A stretch of 64,000 nt of DNA from Micromonospora rifamycinica (GTDB lineage: Bacteria > Actinomycetota > Actinomycetes > Mycobacteriales > Micromonosporaceae), in assembly GCF_900090265.1 (NCBI RefSeq), contig NZ_LT607752.1, positions 6,392,001 through 6,456,000 of the forward strand, in the 5' to 3' direction. The translations under genes were made by a program, and so were the position numbers. Within the stretch, counting starts at the first letter, position 1. Every line of letters begins with the position of its first letter. This document shows positions 16,945 to 25,973 of the stretch, one piece after another. A model generated the notes under the pieces. The model searched no databases, was not told the DNA's origin, and was given only the letters and a program-made list of their open reading frames with translations.

Positions 16945-19455
16945 TCATCCCTCCGCAGCGGGGAGCGGTTCGTTCACCTCGGTTCCGGCAGCCGCACGGC
17001 GCAACTCGTCAAGGGTGCGTCTGGCCGCCTGACGGCGTTTCTCGAAGGCCGCCGGTTCCGCCGCCGCGAGTTCGTCGAAGTAGCGGACACCCTCGGCGGT
17101 CAAGGCAATGATCTCTTCGGTCACGCTGCCAACCATGAGCCCGACGTATCCGACGCTCCACAGTGATATCGCTAGGTCGGGGAGGTGGGTGTCGCGGTTG
17201 GTGGTGGTGAGTTCGCGTCGGAGGTTGACGGCTTCGTTGCTGGTGGTGAGTGCGTCGGTGTGTCGTCCGGCTTCGGTGAGTCGGAGCGCGTGGTTGTTGA
17301 GCGATGTGGCGAGGTCGGGGAGGTGGGTGTCGCGGTTGGTGGTGGTGAGTTCTTGGTAGAGGTTGACGGCTTCGTGGCTGGTGGTGAGTGCGTCGGTGTG
17401 TCGTCCGGCTTCGGCGAGTCGGAGGGCGTGGTTGTTGAGTGACATGGCGAGGTTGGGGAGGTGGGTGTCGCGGTTGGTGGTGGTGAGTTCTTGGTAGAGG
17501 TTGACGGCTTCGTGGCTGGTGGTGAGTGCGTCGGTGTGTCGTCCGGCTTCGGCGAGTCGGACCGCGTGGTTGTTGAGCGACATGGCGAGGTCGGGGAGGT
17601 AGGCGTCGCGGTCGGCGGTGGTGAGTTCGCGTCGGAGGCTGAGGGCTTCGTGGCTGGTGGTGAGTGCGTCGGTGTGTCGTCCGGCTTCGGCGAGTCGGAG
17701 CGCGTGGTTGTTGAGCGACATGGCGAGGTCGGGGAGGTGGGCGTCGCGGTCGGCGGTGGTGAGTTCTTGGTAGAGGTTGACGGCTTCCTGGCCGGTGGTG
17801 AGGGCTTCGGTTCGTCGTCCGACTTCGGCCAGCCGTATCGCGTGCTCGTCCATCCACAACGCCTGAACGTCGGGCGGGGTGTCCGGGGTGAAACCAGTGA
17901 CGATGCGGGTCGTCAGCGTCACTGCCAGCCGCCCCAACTCCGTCGTCGGATGGGGCACGAGGTCGGCGACCCGCCGCGCCCATCCGAGATCGATGTCCGC
18001 ATCCGCCAGCAGCCGCACCGCGCCCGGCGTGAACACCCCCGGGAACTGCACCCCGACCCGGATCACCGCCTCGACCATCCGGGGCACGTCCACCCCCAGC
18101 GCCACCTCGATCAGCGTCGCCGCGTCGGCCTGGTGCGTCCTCGCCCGGCCGAGCACCGTCAGCGCCCGTACCGCCTGCGCCCCCGTCAGGCCGGTGAACA
18201 CCCGCGCCCGGTCGGCGGCCGGGTAGTCCCGCAGCACCCGTACCGCCAGCGCCTCCGCCAGCAGGTCGGGCTGCACCACGCCGAGCCCGGTACCGTCGGC
18301 GGCCGGATACAGGTCGGCCAGCCACGCCGCGTACCGGTCCACCCGCTCCGGCTCGGCGGCCACCAGCGCGGGAACCCGCCGGATTAGGCCGGCGACCTCG
18401 TCCGGTCCGTCCGCGCCGAGCAGCGCCGCTACCCCGACCACCTGCCGCAGCAGCGCGTCCGACGCCGGGTCGTCGGCGGTCAGCAGGCCCGCACGGCGGG
18501 CCGCGAACCGCCAGTAGCGGGCCTCGTGCCCCAACACCTCGGTCAGCACGTCGTACCGGCCGTGCCGGGGTTTCCCGTCCAGGACGGTCAGCAGCGCCTC
18601 GGCGTGCAGGCGCAGCACCGGTGTGTCCGCCGGGCGGTCGCAGGGCTCGACCGCCGGCACCGGTCGCCCGAGGTGGGCGGCGAAGTCCCGCGCCGCGAGG
18701 GCGACGATCTCGCCGGGTTCGCTCTCCTCGATCCGGGCCGGCAGCTCCACCACCTGCGACCGGCCGGTCACCGCGTCGAGCAACTGCGCCTGCTGCGGGT
18801 ACGCCGCCGACAGCGTCTCCCACCACAGCCCGGCACCCCGGGCGATGAGCAGCACGCGTACCCGTACCCCGGTGGCCCGCTGCGCCGCGCAGACCAGCGC
18901 CGCCACCCCGGCCCGGTCCCGCGTCTCGGCGTAGTCGACCACCACGAGCAACCGCGACGGTACGCCGCCCGAGGCGATGAGGGTGGCCGTCTGCTCCTCG
19001 GCCCCGGCGTGGATCCACTCGCACCGCCAACCGGGCAGCCGGCCGGCGTACTCCCGGGCCAACCGGGTCTTGCCCACCCCGCCCGCGCCGGTCAGCAGCC
19101 GTACCGCCACCGCGCCGGGGTCGGCTGCCCAGGACTCCAACTGGCGCAGCACCCAGCCGCGACCGAGGAAGTCGACCACCTCCCGGCTCGGGTGCAGCAG
19201 CCAGGCCACCGACTCCGGCAGCTCGGCCGACGTCACGCCGCGCAGCGCGTCCTCGCCGCGCCGCCGGGCCTCCCGCTTCGCCGCCAGCCGGTCGGCCACC
19301 GTCGGCCCGAAGCCCCCGACCACCCCGGCGGCGGCAGCGGAGACGACGGTCCATCCGGTCTTGTCGTCGGCGACGGCCGCCCACGCGCCGAACCCGGCGA
19401 CCACGCCCGGGATGCCCACCCACCACGCATGCCGCCGCCAGGCACCCCGGTCCAT
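16945..19455 (-). CDS. Membrane-anchored STAND-type ATPase with C-terminal TPR repeats
   Basis: 836 aa. Two short N-terminal TM segments (about 11-29 and 35-50) anchor a P-loop NTPase: Walker A GAGGVGKT (123-130) and Walker B LLVVVDYAE (169-177), the pattern of STAND signal ATPases. A winged-helix/helical middle leads to five 46-aa TPR units (about 535-765) with LAEAGRHTDALTT and LPDLAMSLNNHA cores, then a charged tail. STAND proteins sense a signal with their repeats and oligomerise on ATP binding, and many act in conflict or signalling. No effector domain is fused and no obvious partner gene adjoins. ATG 19455 was chosen because TAGGGT lies 7 nt before it; GTG 19482 is the longer option. 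Confidence 0.85.
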   Translation of the reverse strand: MDRGAWRRHAWWVGIPGVVAGFGAWAAVADDKTGWTVVSAAAAGVVGGFGPTVADRLAAKREARRRGEDALRGVTSAELPESVAWLLHPSREVVDFLGRGWVLRQLESWAADPGAVAVRLLTGAGGVGKTRLAREYAGRLPGWRCEWIHAGAEEQTATLIASGGVPSRLLVVVDYAETRDRAGVAALVCAAQRATGVRVRVLLIARGAGLWWETLSAAYPQQAQLLDAVTGRSQVVELPARIEESEPGEIVALAARDFAAHLGRPVPAVEPCDRPADTPVLRLHAEALLTVLDGKPRHGRYDVLTEVLGHEARYWRFAARRAGLLTADDPASDALLRQVVGVAALLGADGPDEVAGLIRRVPALVAAEPERVDRYAAWLADLYPAADGTGLGVVQPDLLAEALAVRVLRDYPAADRARVFTGLTGAQAVRALTVLGRARTHQADAATLIEVALGVDVPRMVEAVIRVGVQFPGVFTPGAVRLLADADIDLGWARRVADLVPHPTTELGRLAVTLTTRIVTGFTPDTPPDVQALWMDEHAIRLAEVGRRTEALTTGQEAVNLYQELTTADRDAHLPDLAMSLNNHALRLAEAGRHTDALTTSHEALSLRRELTTADRDAYLPDLAMSLNNHAVRLAEAGRHTDALTTSHEAVNLYQELTTTNRDTHLPNLAMSLNNHALRLAEAGRHTDALTTSHEAVNLYQELTTTNRDTHLPDLATSLNNHALRLTEAGRHTDALTTSNEAVNLRRELTTTNRDTHLPDLAISLWSVGYVGLMVGSVTEEIIALTAEGVRYFDELAAAEPAAFEKRRQAARRTLDELRRAAAGTEVNEPLPAAEG
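17160..17850 (-). repeat. Five 138-bp near-identical tandem repeats (TPR units)
   Basis: On the plus strand the marker TGGTTGTTGAG recurs at 17291, 17429, 17567 and 17705, exactly 138 bp (46 codons) apart. The outer copies are more diverged. The inner copies are almost identical in DNA, including silent positions, which indicates recent duplication or gene conversion. Confidence 0.9.
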
Positions 19456-19462
19456 GCGCGAC

Positions 19463-19468
19463 ACCCTA
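19463..19468 (-). promoter_or_regulatory. Putative -10 box (TAGGGT) for the leaderless STAND/TPR gene
   Basis: TAGGGT on the minus strand ends 7 nt before ATG 19455. Confidence 0.5.
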
Positions 19469-19558
19469 CCGAGGGTCACCAACAGGACACGAAACGATCT
19501 TCACGGGTGTCGGGGTTGGTCCGCCGCCAGGTCGATATCAAGAATCGAGAAGCATCGA

Positions 19559-19587
19559 TTGACAGAAGTTTGTCCGATCGGGACACT
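19559..19587 (+). promoter_or_regulatory. Putative sigma-70-type promoter for the CBM2/DUF3237 gene
   Basis: A perfect TTGACA (19559-19564), a 17-nt spacer and GACACT (19582-19587). It lies 55 nt before the ATG at 19643, in the gap divergent from the STAND gene. Confidence 0.45.
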
Positions 19588-19642
19588 CGATGAAACATAA
19601 CCGTGCGTGCAAGGCGTGGCGCTGCCGCTCCGGGAGGACCAG

Positions 19643-21139
19643 ATGAGGCTCGTACACCGGCGGTCCCTGCTCGCGGGAGCACTCGCCGCCACCACCCTGG
19701 TCGGCGTGGTCGGGGTCGCCAGCTCGGCCTCCGCCGCCACCGGCTGCCGGGTGACCTACACCGTCACCAGCCAGTGGAGCGGCGGCTTCGGGGCCAACGT
19801 CGCGGTCACCAACCTCGGCGACCCGATCAACGGTTGGCAGCTCACCTGGTCGTTCACCGCCGGGCAGCAGATCACCCAGTACTGGAACGGCACCGCCAGC
19901 CAGAACGGCGGCCGGGTCACCGTCGGCAACACCACCTGGAACGCCGCGCTCGGCACCGGGGCGAGCACCTCGTTCGGCTTCAACGGCTCGTGGAACAACG
20001 TCAGCAACCCGGCACCGACCGACTTCGCGTTCAACGGCACCCCCTGCACCGGCAGCACGACGCCCACGACACCGACCACACCCACCCCGGGCACCCCGCC
20101 CCCCACCACGCCGCCGCCCACCCCGACGACCCCGGCACCGACCACACCGGCACCCACCACCCCACCGCCACCTACCCCGAGCACCACCCCGAGCGGCGCG
20201 GAGGCGACCATCGTGCCCGACCCGTCCTGGACCTGCGGCCGGTCCACCGGCCTCGTGCCGCCCACGCGCGGCCGGCTGGTGTTCCGGGCCACCGCCCAAC
20301 TCGGCGCGATCCGCGACGTCGGCGTCACCCAGTACGGCCACCGCCGGATCCTCGACATCCGGGGCGGCACGGTCACCGGGGACCGGATCAACGGCACCAT
20401 CCTCACCGGCGGCCTCGACCTCGAACTCACCCTCGGCACCGGCGCGACCGAACTGGAACAGGTCGCCATCCTGCGCACCACCGACGGCACCCCGATCTAC
20501 CTGCGCACCTGCGGGGTCGCGCCGGCCGGCGACGCCACCGTGCGGATCGTGCCCGACTTCGAGGCCCCGAACTCCAGCGCGTACGCCTGGTTGAACACCG
20601 GCACCTACGTCGGCACCCGGACGGTCGACACCGCGACGAACACCCTGAGCCTGGCCGTCTACGACGTCGCCGGGGTGTCCCCGGCCGACCCGCGCGTGCA
20701 GCTACGCGACCCGGCCGGTACGGCCAACCAGCCGTGGGACTGCCTGACCGGCAGCGGCAGCCGGGGCGCGGCGGTGTTCACCGAGACCGTCACCCTCGGG
20801 GCCAGCGTCTCGGTCGGGGCCAGCAAGCGCGGCACCCGCAACATCATCCCCATCACCGGCGGCACCGTGACCGGCCGGGTGACCGGCACCGTCCTGCCCG
20901 GTGGCGCGGACTACCAGCTCATCGGCGCGACCAGCACGCTGGACGCCCGGTACGTGCTGTCCACCAACGACCGGGAGCTGATCCTGGTCCGCAACTGCGG
21001 GGCGTTCGGTCGGCTGGTGCCGACCTTCGAGGCCCGCGCCGCCGGCCCGTACGCCTTCCTCAACGCCAACAGCTGGCTGAGTTCCGACCCGGGTTCCGCC
21101 CCGGGCGGCGTGAGCATCACCTTCTACGAACGCCGGTGA
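19643..21139 (+). CDS. Secreted CBM2 carbohydrate-binding protein with two DUF3237 domains
   Basis: 498 aa. The signal peptide ends near residue 32 (ASA). CBM2 (about 33-135; YTVTSQWSGGFGANVAVTNL, NGWQLTWSF, paired Cys at both ends) normally binds crystalline cellulose or chitin. A Thr/Pro linker (about 137-188) follows, then two tandem copies of a DUF3237-like barrel (about 195-330 and 335-498). Each copy has GHRRILDIRGGTVTG or GTRNIIPITGGTVTG, then LPGGADY, and then FEA. DUF3237 is uncharacterised. No known glycosidase domain is present, so this may be a new extracellular polysaccharide-active or -binding protein. ATG 19643 has GGAGGA upstream; a longer ATG at 19607 would spoil the signal peptide. 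Confidence 0.85.
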   Translation: MRLVHRRSLLAGALAATTLVGVVGVASSASAATGCRVTYTVTSQWSGGFGANVAVTNLGDPINGWQLTWSFTAGQQITQYWNGTASQNGGRVTVGNTTWNAALGTGASTSFGFNGSWNNVSNPAPTDFAFNGTPCTGSTTPTTPTTPTPGTPPPTTPPPTPTTPAPTTPAPTTPPPPTPSTTPSGAEATIVPDPSWTCGRSTGLVPPTRGRLVFRATAQLGAIRDVGVTQYGHRRILDIRGGTVTGDRINGTILTGGLDLELTLGTGATELEQVAILRTTDGTPIYLRTCGVAPAGDATVRIVPDFEAPNSSAYAWLNTGTYVGTRTVDTATNTLSLAVYDVAGVSPADPRVQLRDPAGTANQPWDCLTGSGSRGAAVFTETVTLGASVSVGASKRGTRNIIPITGGTVTGRVTGTVLPGGADYQLIGATSTLDARYVLSTNDRELILVRNCGAFGRLVPTFEARAAGPYAFLNANSWLSSDPGSAPGGVSITFYERR

Positions 21140-21176
21140 CGTGGGGGAGGGCGGTGGACCGTCCTCCGCCCCGGCA

Positions 21177-21220
21177 CCCGGCCCCGCCCCACGGTCCCCA
21201 CCTGGTGGGGCGGGGCCGGG
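21177..21220. terminator. Bidirectional terminator hairpin
   Basis: A perfect 16-bp stem (CCCGGCCCCGCCCCAC at 21177-21192 with its complement at 21205-21220), 12-nt loop, between the convergent CBM2 and D-amino-acid oxidase genes. Confidence 0.75.
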
Positions 21221-21239
21221 TCGCACCCCGCCCGGCCGG

Positions 21240-22190
21240 TCAGCCGTCCAGCGCCAGCCGGGCCACCTCGTCCGCGCAACCCCAGGCCAGGGTCACCCCC
21301 GCGCCCCCGTGACCGTACGCGTGCACCAGCCGCCGTCCCGGCGTCGAACCGGCCTGCACCGCCACCCTCGGCCCACCGTGCCGGGCCGGGCGCAGCCCCA
21401 CCCGCACCCCGAGCACCGGAGCATCGGCCAGCTCCGGCACCAGCGCCACGCACCGGTCCCGGATCGCCGCCGAGGTGGCCGGATCCGGGCCGGTGTCCCA
21501 CTCGCCAGGCTCGAAGGTGCCGCCGAGCACCACGTCGTGCCGGCGCGGGTGCACGTAGGTGATGCCGGCCGGGTTCTCCTCGTCGCGTACCGAGGTGGTC
21601 AGGCCGGGGTTCGCCACCAGCACCAGGTGCCCGCGTACCGGGTGCACGGCCGGATCGTCGGCGAGCCGGCCGGCGGCCAGGCCGGTGGCGTTGACCACGG
21701 TGGGGGCGAGGGCGAAACCGTCGTCGAGCCGGTCCAGCCGGCCGGTCCTCACCACCCCGCCGGCGGCGGTGAACCGGTCCCGCAGCCAGCGCAGGTAGGG
21801 CGGCATCTCCACGGTTGGCGCGGTGAACCGCAGCTCCGTCGCGTACGGCCCGGAACCCGGGCCGGTGACCAGGTCACCGGTGGCCGCCGCCCACCACGGC
21901 GGGCCGCCCCCCGGCCGGCGCAGCAGCATCCGGGTCGGCCGGGCCACCACCCCCGGCACCCCGGTGGCGGCCTGCCAGCTCAGCTCCGCGTGGGTCTCGA
22001 CGGCCCAGCGCAGCACCCGGGGATCGGCTTCGGTGTGGCTGGGATACCAGACGGCGGCAGCCACCGCCGACACCGTGTCGTCGGGCGGGTCGGCCGTCAG
22101 CAGGGTCACCCGGGCACCCCGCTCCCGCAGCCGCACCGCCGCCGTCAACCCGATGATCCCGCCCCCGACCACCAAGACCTGTGTATCCAT
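21240..22190 (-). CDS. FAD-dependent D-amino-acid oxidase
   Basis: 316 aa, normal for the family. The N-terminal Rossmann motif VVGGGIIGLTAA (6-17) binds FAD. LRERGARVTLL gives the second strand. The middle has VNATGLAAG. The C-terminus has the DAAO signature VHAYGHGGAGVTLAWGCA. The enzyme oxidises D-amino acids to keto acids, ammonia and hydrogen peroxide; the substrate (neutral or acidic) is not clear. ATG 22190 has GGGGAGG 7 nt upstream. It is divergent from a LysR regulator with a shared operator, so control by that regulator is likely. Confidence 0.9.
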   Translation of the reverse strand: MDTQVLVVGGGIIGLTAAVRLRERGARVTLLTADPPDDTVSAVAAAVWYPSHTEADPRVLRWAVETHAELSWQAATGVPGVVARPTRMLLRRPGGGPPWWAAATGDLVTGPGSGPYATELRFTAPTVEMPPYLRWLRDRFTAAGGVVRTGRLDRLDDGFALAPTVVNATGLAAGRLADDPAVHPVRGHLVLVANPGLTTSVRDEENPAGITYVHPRRHDVVLGGTFEPGEWDTGPDPATSAAIRDRCVALVPELADAPVLGVRVGLRPARHGGPRVAVQAGSTPGRRLVHAYGHGGAGVTLAWGCADEVARLALDG

Positions 22191-22288
22191 CGTCGACCTC
22201 CCCGTCGGTGCCGCCCCGGGCCGGGCGGCCGGACCTGGATCGTCTCGCCGGGCCGACGGTCCGGTCCAAGACAGAACCGGCGGCCGGC

Positions 22289-22305
22289 GATAAGCCGCAC
22301 TTATC
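22289..22305. promoter_or_regulatory. LysR-type operator GATAAG-N5-CTTATC
   Basis: A perfect 6-bp inverted repeat around a 5-nt centre, containing the LysR consensus T-N11-A (TAAG...CTTA). It lies between the divergent oxidase and LysR genes and abuts the LysR -10 box, as expected for autoregulation. Confidence 0.65.
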
Positions 22306-22307
22306 GT
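22302..22307 (+). promoter_or_regulatory. Putative -10 box (TATCGT) for the leaderless LysR gene
   Basis: TATCGT ends 7 nt before ATG 22315 and overlaps the right arm of the palindromic operator. Confidence 0.5.
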
Positions 22308-22314
22308 TACCGGG

Positions 22315-23328
22315 ATGGGGACCTCACCGACCGGCGGCCCGGCCCGGCCGGAGCGGGCCTGGCCGGAGCGGGACCGGCCGGATCGGGACATGCCGGCGCA
22401 TGGTCGGCCGCCGGGCGGCCCGGCCGGGCGGCAGCCGGCACCCGACGGCGGGGACCTGCGCCGGTGGCGGTACTTCGTGGTACTCGCCGAGGAGTTGCAC
22501 TTCACCCGGGCCGCCGCCCGGCTGCGGATCGCCCAACCGGCGCTCAGCCAGCAGATCCGCGCCCTCGAACGGCAGCTCGGGGTGACCCTGCTGCACCGCG
22601 ACAGCCACGGCTGCACGCTGACCGGGGTGGGTGCGCAGGTGGCCGGGGAGGCCCGTCGGCTGCTCGCCGAGGTGGACGCCGCGACCGCCCGGATCCGCGA
22701 CCTGGTCGGTGGGCGCGGCGGCCGGCTGCGGCTGGCGTACACCCGGTCGGCCCGGGGCGGTCGGGTCGACGCGCTGGTGGCCCGGTTCCGGGCGGCCCAT
22801 CCCGAGGTGGAGGTGGTCCCCGAGACCGGCTGGACGGCACCGAACGTGACCGGACTGCTCACCGGCCGGCTCGACGTCGCCTTCGTCCGCCCGCCGTTGC
22901 CGGAGGCGGGCCTGACCTGCCGTACCGTCGACCGGGAGGAGCTGTTGTTCGCGGTGCCGGCGGGGCATCCGCTCGCGGCCGGTCGCGGCCGGGTGCGCCG
23001 GGCCGAGGTGGTCGACCTGCCCGCGGTGATGTGGCCCCGGGAGAACGGCCCCGGCATGTTCGACCGCACCATCGCCCAGGTCTGGCCCGACGGCGGCTTC
23101 CACCTGGTCCGGCAGGAACCCGACGACGAGCAGTTGCTGCGCGCGGTGGCCGACGGCGACGTGGTCGCGGCCGTGCCCGCCGGCCGGGCCCGCGCCCTGA
23201 AGGTGCCGGGGGTACGCCTGCGGCGCTTCACCGCCCCGGTGCCGACCGTCGACGTGGCCCTCGCCTGGCGGACCGACACCGCCAACCCCGCGGTCCGCCG
23301 ACTCGCCGCGCTCCTCGCCGCCCTCTGA
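22315..23328 (+). CDS. LysR-family transcriptional regulator
   Basis: 337 aa. A Pro/Gly/Arg-rich 47-aa N-terminal extension precedes the LysR winged HTH (about 50-108; FVVLAEELHFTRAAARLRI, then QPALSQQIRALERQLG). The effector-binding half (about 135-330; LRLAYTRSA, LDVAFVRPPLP, DGDVVAAVPAG) is the periplasmic-binding-like fold. It is divergent from the D-amino-acid oxidase gene over a perfect T-N11-A palindrome, so it probably controls that gene and itself. ATG 22315 is supported by a TATCGT box 7 nt upstream, making the extension probably real rather than misannotated. Confidence 0.88.
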   Translation: MGTSPTGGPARPERAWPERDRPDRDMPAHGRPPGGPAGRQPAPDGGDLRRWRYFVVLAEELHFTRAAARLRIAQPALSQQIRALERQLGVTLLHRDSHGCTLTGVGAQVAGEARRLLAEVDAATARIRDLVGGRGGRLRLAYTRSARGGRVDALVARFRAAHPEVEVVPETGWTAPNVTGLLTGRLDVAFVRPPLPEAGLTCRTVDREELLFAVPAGHPLAAGRGRVRRAEVVDLPAVMWPRENGPGMFDRTIAQVWPDGGFHLVRQEPDDEQLLRAVADGDVVAAVPAGRARALKVPGVRLRRFTAPVPTVDVALAWRTDTANPAVRRLAALLAAL

Positions 23329-23652
23329 TCCGCCGACTAGCCGGTCCTCACCGCTCGCTGCCCCGCCGCGTCGCCGTGCTCCTTGCCGCTGTCTGATCCG
23401 CCGGCTCGCCGTTGTCGGATCCGGTGGGCACCGGCGCGCTCGGACGGATATCCGACAATGGGCCGGCACGCCGGTCGAGCGGGCGAATGTGAATCGCCGG
23501 CCGCATTCGCAACGAGTAATGTGCTGCCTCCCACGGCCGTGACGGACCACCGTGTTCGTGGAATCGTCCCACCCTGTTCATGGGTCGTTTCGCCGTGTCC
23601 CCGGAATCGTCCTGCCGATCGGCAGGAGACGCTGTAGTCGAGGAGCCCCGAC
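23329..23652. other. Gene-free stretch with a duplicated gene tail
   Basis: Positions 23371-23408 repeat, with several mismatches, the last codons and stop region of the LysR gene (23303-23340). The rest contains the protease ribosome site (GAGGA near 23640) and no other structure I can support. Confidence 0.5.
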
Positions 23653-25923
23653 GTGTCCGACATGGACAGCGCCCCGCAGTTCAGCAGCGGGGCCGATCCC
23701 GCCCCGGCGCAAACCCGGACCGAGACCCCGGCCGCGCCGGCCGCCGCGCCACCCACCGCATCGCCCGCCGCGCCACCCACCGCGTCGCCCGCCGACGACG
23801 CCGGTGACCGGTTCGCCTATCGGCCGCCCGGCTATCCCAGCGCCCTGGTCTGGCTGCGGGCCGGCATCGTGCGTGACTGGCGGGGGGTGCTCGGCTCGTT
23901 CCTGGCCACCTGGCTGTACGTGCCGTTGGCGCTGGTGTCGGCGGTCTGGTGCGGCCTCGCCCTCGGCCTCTACGGGCTGATCGCCGGGGGCACCCAGTCC
24001 GAGGAGGCGGTGCCCGAGCTGCTGCGGGACGCGCCGCTGGTCGGGCCGCTGCTGGACGCCTTCGTGACGCGCTCCGGCGGGGTGGTCGGCGGATTCGCCG
24101 GATTCGTGGTGGGCGCGCTCGCCGGTTTCCTGGTCGTGCTGGTGCTGCCCTGGCGCAACGCCTTCGACGAGCCGGCGAACCTGTTCACCGGGCTGGCCGG
24201 AATGGTGGTGGCCGCCGGCCTGGTGGGGGTGCTCTACACCGTCGGGCGGGTGCTGCTGGAACCGTGGCTGCTGGGTGTCTCCGGCGCGCGTCCGCTCAGT
24301 CGCCGCGAGGCGGAACGGTTGCGTCCGCTGCTGACCGACTGCGCGGCCCGGCTCGGCCTGCCCGGTGAACCCCGGCTGCTGATCGAGGACGACCCGGTGC
24401 TCACCAACGCCCGCGCGTACGCCCGGCACGTGGTGGTGAGCACCGCCGTGCTGGACTGCACCGACGAGGAGATCGCCGCGCTGCTCAGCCACGAACTCGT
24501 GCACTGGCGGACGGGCGACGAGGTGACCAGCGCGTTCATCCGGGGCGTCGGCCTGCCGCTGGTACTGGTGCACGCGCTGCCGGCCTGGCTGATGCGCCGC
24601 TTCCCGCACCCGGCCACCGACTTCGTGGTGTTCCTGTTCTTCTGGCCGGTGCTGCTCACCATGCGCTACCTCGTGCTGCCCTGCCACCGCCGCGACGTGC
24701 GGGCCGCCGAGTACCGGGCCGACGCCGGTGCGGTGCTCGCCGGGCACCGGGAGGGGATGCGCGCCATGCTGGAGCGACGGCGCTCCTTCGAGACCGGCCG
24801 CAGCGGTTGGGACGAGGCGGTCTGCGCCACCCACCCGCCGTCCGAGCTGCGCCTGGACCGGCTGGACCGGCCCGCCCCGGACCCGGCCACCGACCCGGCG
24901 GCCACCGCGCGCGGCCTCGACGGGCTGTTCGGCGCTCCGACGACGACGGCGATCGGCTCCCGCCGGGCGCTGCTGCTGGTCGGGGCGCTGGTGCTGGTGA
25001 GCTGCCTGGGCGGTGGGTTGACGGCGGCCCAGTGGGCGTTCTTCCGCCCGCAGGCGGTCGTGAGCGACTACTTCGAGGCCCTCGACGACCACGACGGCGA
25101 GGACGCGCTCGCCCTGCTCACCCCCGAGGCGCGGGCCGTGGTGGGCGACGGCGGGCAGCTCGCCCGGATGGTGTCGGCCAAGGGCTACCAGCCTCCCGCC
25201 GCGGTGTCCGTGACCGCTGTGGAGCGCGACGGCGACGAGGCGGTCGCCACTGTCGCGTACACCCTCGGCGGGCAGAAGCTCACCGCCGAACTGCCGTTGC
25301 GCCGCGACGACTCGGCCGTGCTCGGGCTGTTCCACCGCTGGCGGATCGACGCCGCCCCGGCGACCCTGAGCCTGCCCGGCGGCCCGGCCCCGCTGACCGT
25401 CAACGGGGTGCCCGCACCCACCGGTGACGAGCAGGTGGCGGTGCCGCTGCTGCCCGGGGCGTACACGGTGGCGGGGGAGAGCACCGTGCTCAGCGAGACG
25501 GCTTCGCGGGAGGTCTACGTCGTACCCGGGCAGCAGAGCGTGAGCGGCGCGGAGCTGACGCCCACGCTGCGACCCGAAGCGCAGGCGGCGGCGGAGCAGA
25601 GCGTGCGGTCCTACCTGGACGCCTGCGCGGCCCAGGCGGTGGCCGCGCCGCCGGGCTGCCCGCTGCGCTACTACACCGGCGGTACGACGGTGAAGAAGAT
25701 CTCCTGGAAGATCACCGAGTACCCGACGATCGAGCTGACCCTGACCGGCCCGACCACCGCCCGGGTCTCCACCGCCTACGAGGCGCAGGGGTCGGCGCGG
25801 GCGACCGGCAGCACCGTCGGCTACTTCGGGACGACCCCGTTCACCGAGAACGAGAGGTTCGGGGTCAGCGGCGTGCTGTCGGTGGTCGACGGCAAGCTGA
25901 CCTTCCAGCCCGGCGACGACTGA
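23653..25923 (+). CDS. Integral membrane M48-type zinc metalloprotease with an extracytoplasmic C-terminal domain
   Basis: 756 aa. A Pro/Ala-rich cytoplasmic N-terminus (1-60) is followed by several TM helices (about 75-210), then the M48 core: SHELVHW at about 278 (HExxH zinc ligands and base) and the third ligand Glu in AAEYRADA (about 352). More TM segments flank it and a final TM (LLVGALVLVSCLGGGLTAA, about 440) leads to an extracytoplasmic C-terminal region (460-756) with DUF4878-like and beta-rich text. M48 proteases (HtpX/Ste24 type) do membrane protein quality control or signalling cleavage. GTG 23653 has GAGGA upstream. The EACC1-like gene starts 51 nt downstream on the same strand. 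Confidence 0.82.
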   Translation: MSDMDSAPQFSSGADPAPAQTRTETPAAPAAAPPTASPAAPPTASPADDAGDRFAYRPPGYPSALVWLRAGIVRDWRGVLGSFLATWLYVPLALVSAVWCGLALGLYGLIAGGTQSEEAVPELLRDAPLVGPLLDAFVTRSGGVVGGFAGFVVGALAGFLVVLVLPWRNAFDEPANLFTGLAGMVVAAGLVGVLYTVGRVLLEPWLLGVSGARPLSRREAERLRPLLTDCAARLGLPGEPRLLIEDDPVLTNARAYARHVVVSTAVLDCTDEEIAALLSHELVHWRTGDEVTSAFIRGVGLPLVLVHALPAWLMRRFPHPATDFVVFLFFWPVLLTMRYLVLPCHRRDVRAAEYRADAGAVLAGHREGMRAMLERRRSFETGRSGWDEAVCATHPPSELRLDRLDRPAPDPATDPAATARGLDGLFGAPTTTAIGSRRALLLVGALVLVSCLGGGLTAAQWAFFRPQAVVSDYFEALDDHDGEDALALLTPEARAVVGDGGQLARMVSAKGYQPPAAVSVTAVERDGDEAVATVAYTLGGQKLTAELPLRRDDSAVLGLFHRWRIDAAPATLSLPGGPAPLTVNGVPAPTGDEQVAVPLLPGAYTVAGESTVLSETASREVYVVPGQQSVSGAELTPTLRPEAQAAAEQSVRSYLDACAAQAVAAPPGCPLRYYTGGTTVKKISWKITEYPTIELTLTGPTTARVSTAYEAQGSARATGSTVGYFGTTPFTENERFGVSGVLSVVDGKLTFQPGDD

Positions 25924-25973
25924 GCCGTCCGGCGAGGACCACCCCGCAGGCGACCACCGAAACGGAGACCGAG

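Noticed and set aside
19590..19640. Upstream ATG (19607) as the start of the CBM2 gene
   Set aside because: It would place charged residues before a clean signal peptide. ATG 19643 has GGAGGA at the right distance.
21240..23285. Single minus-strand protein covering the oxidase and the LysR gene
   Set aside because: The N-terminal part is antisense to LysR. The oxidase begins at ATG 22190 with a ribosome site.
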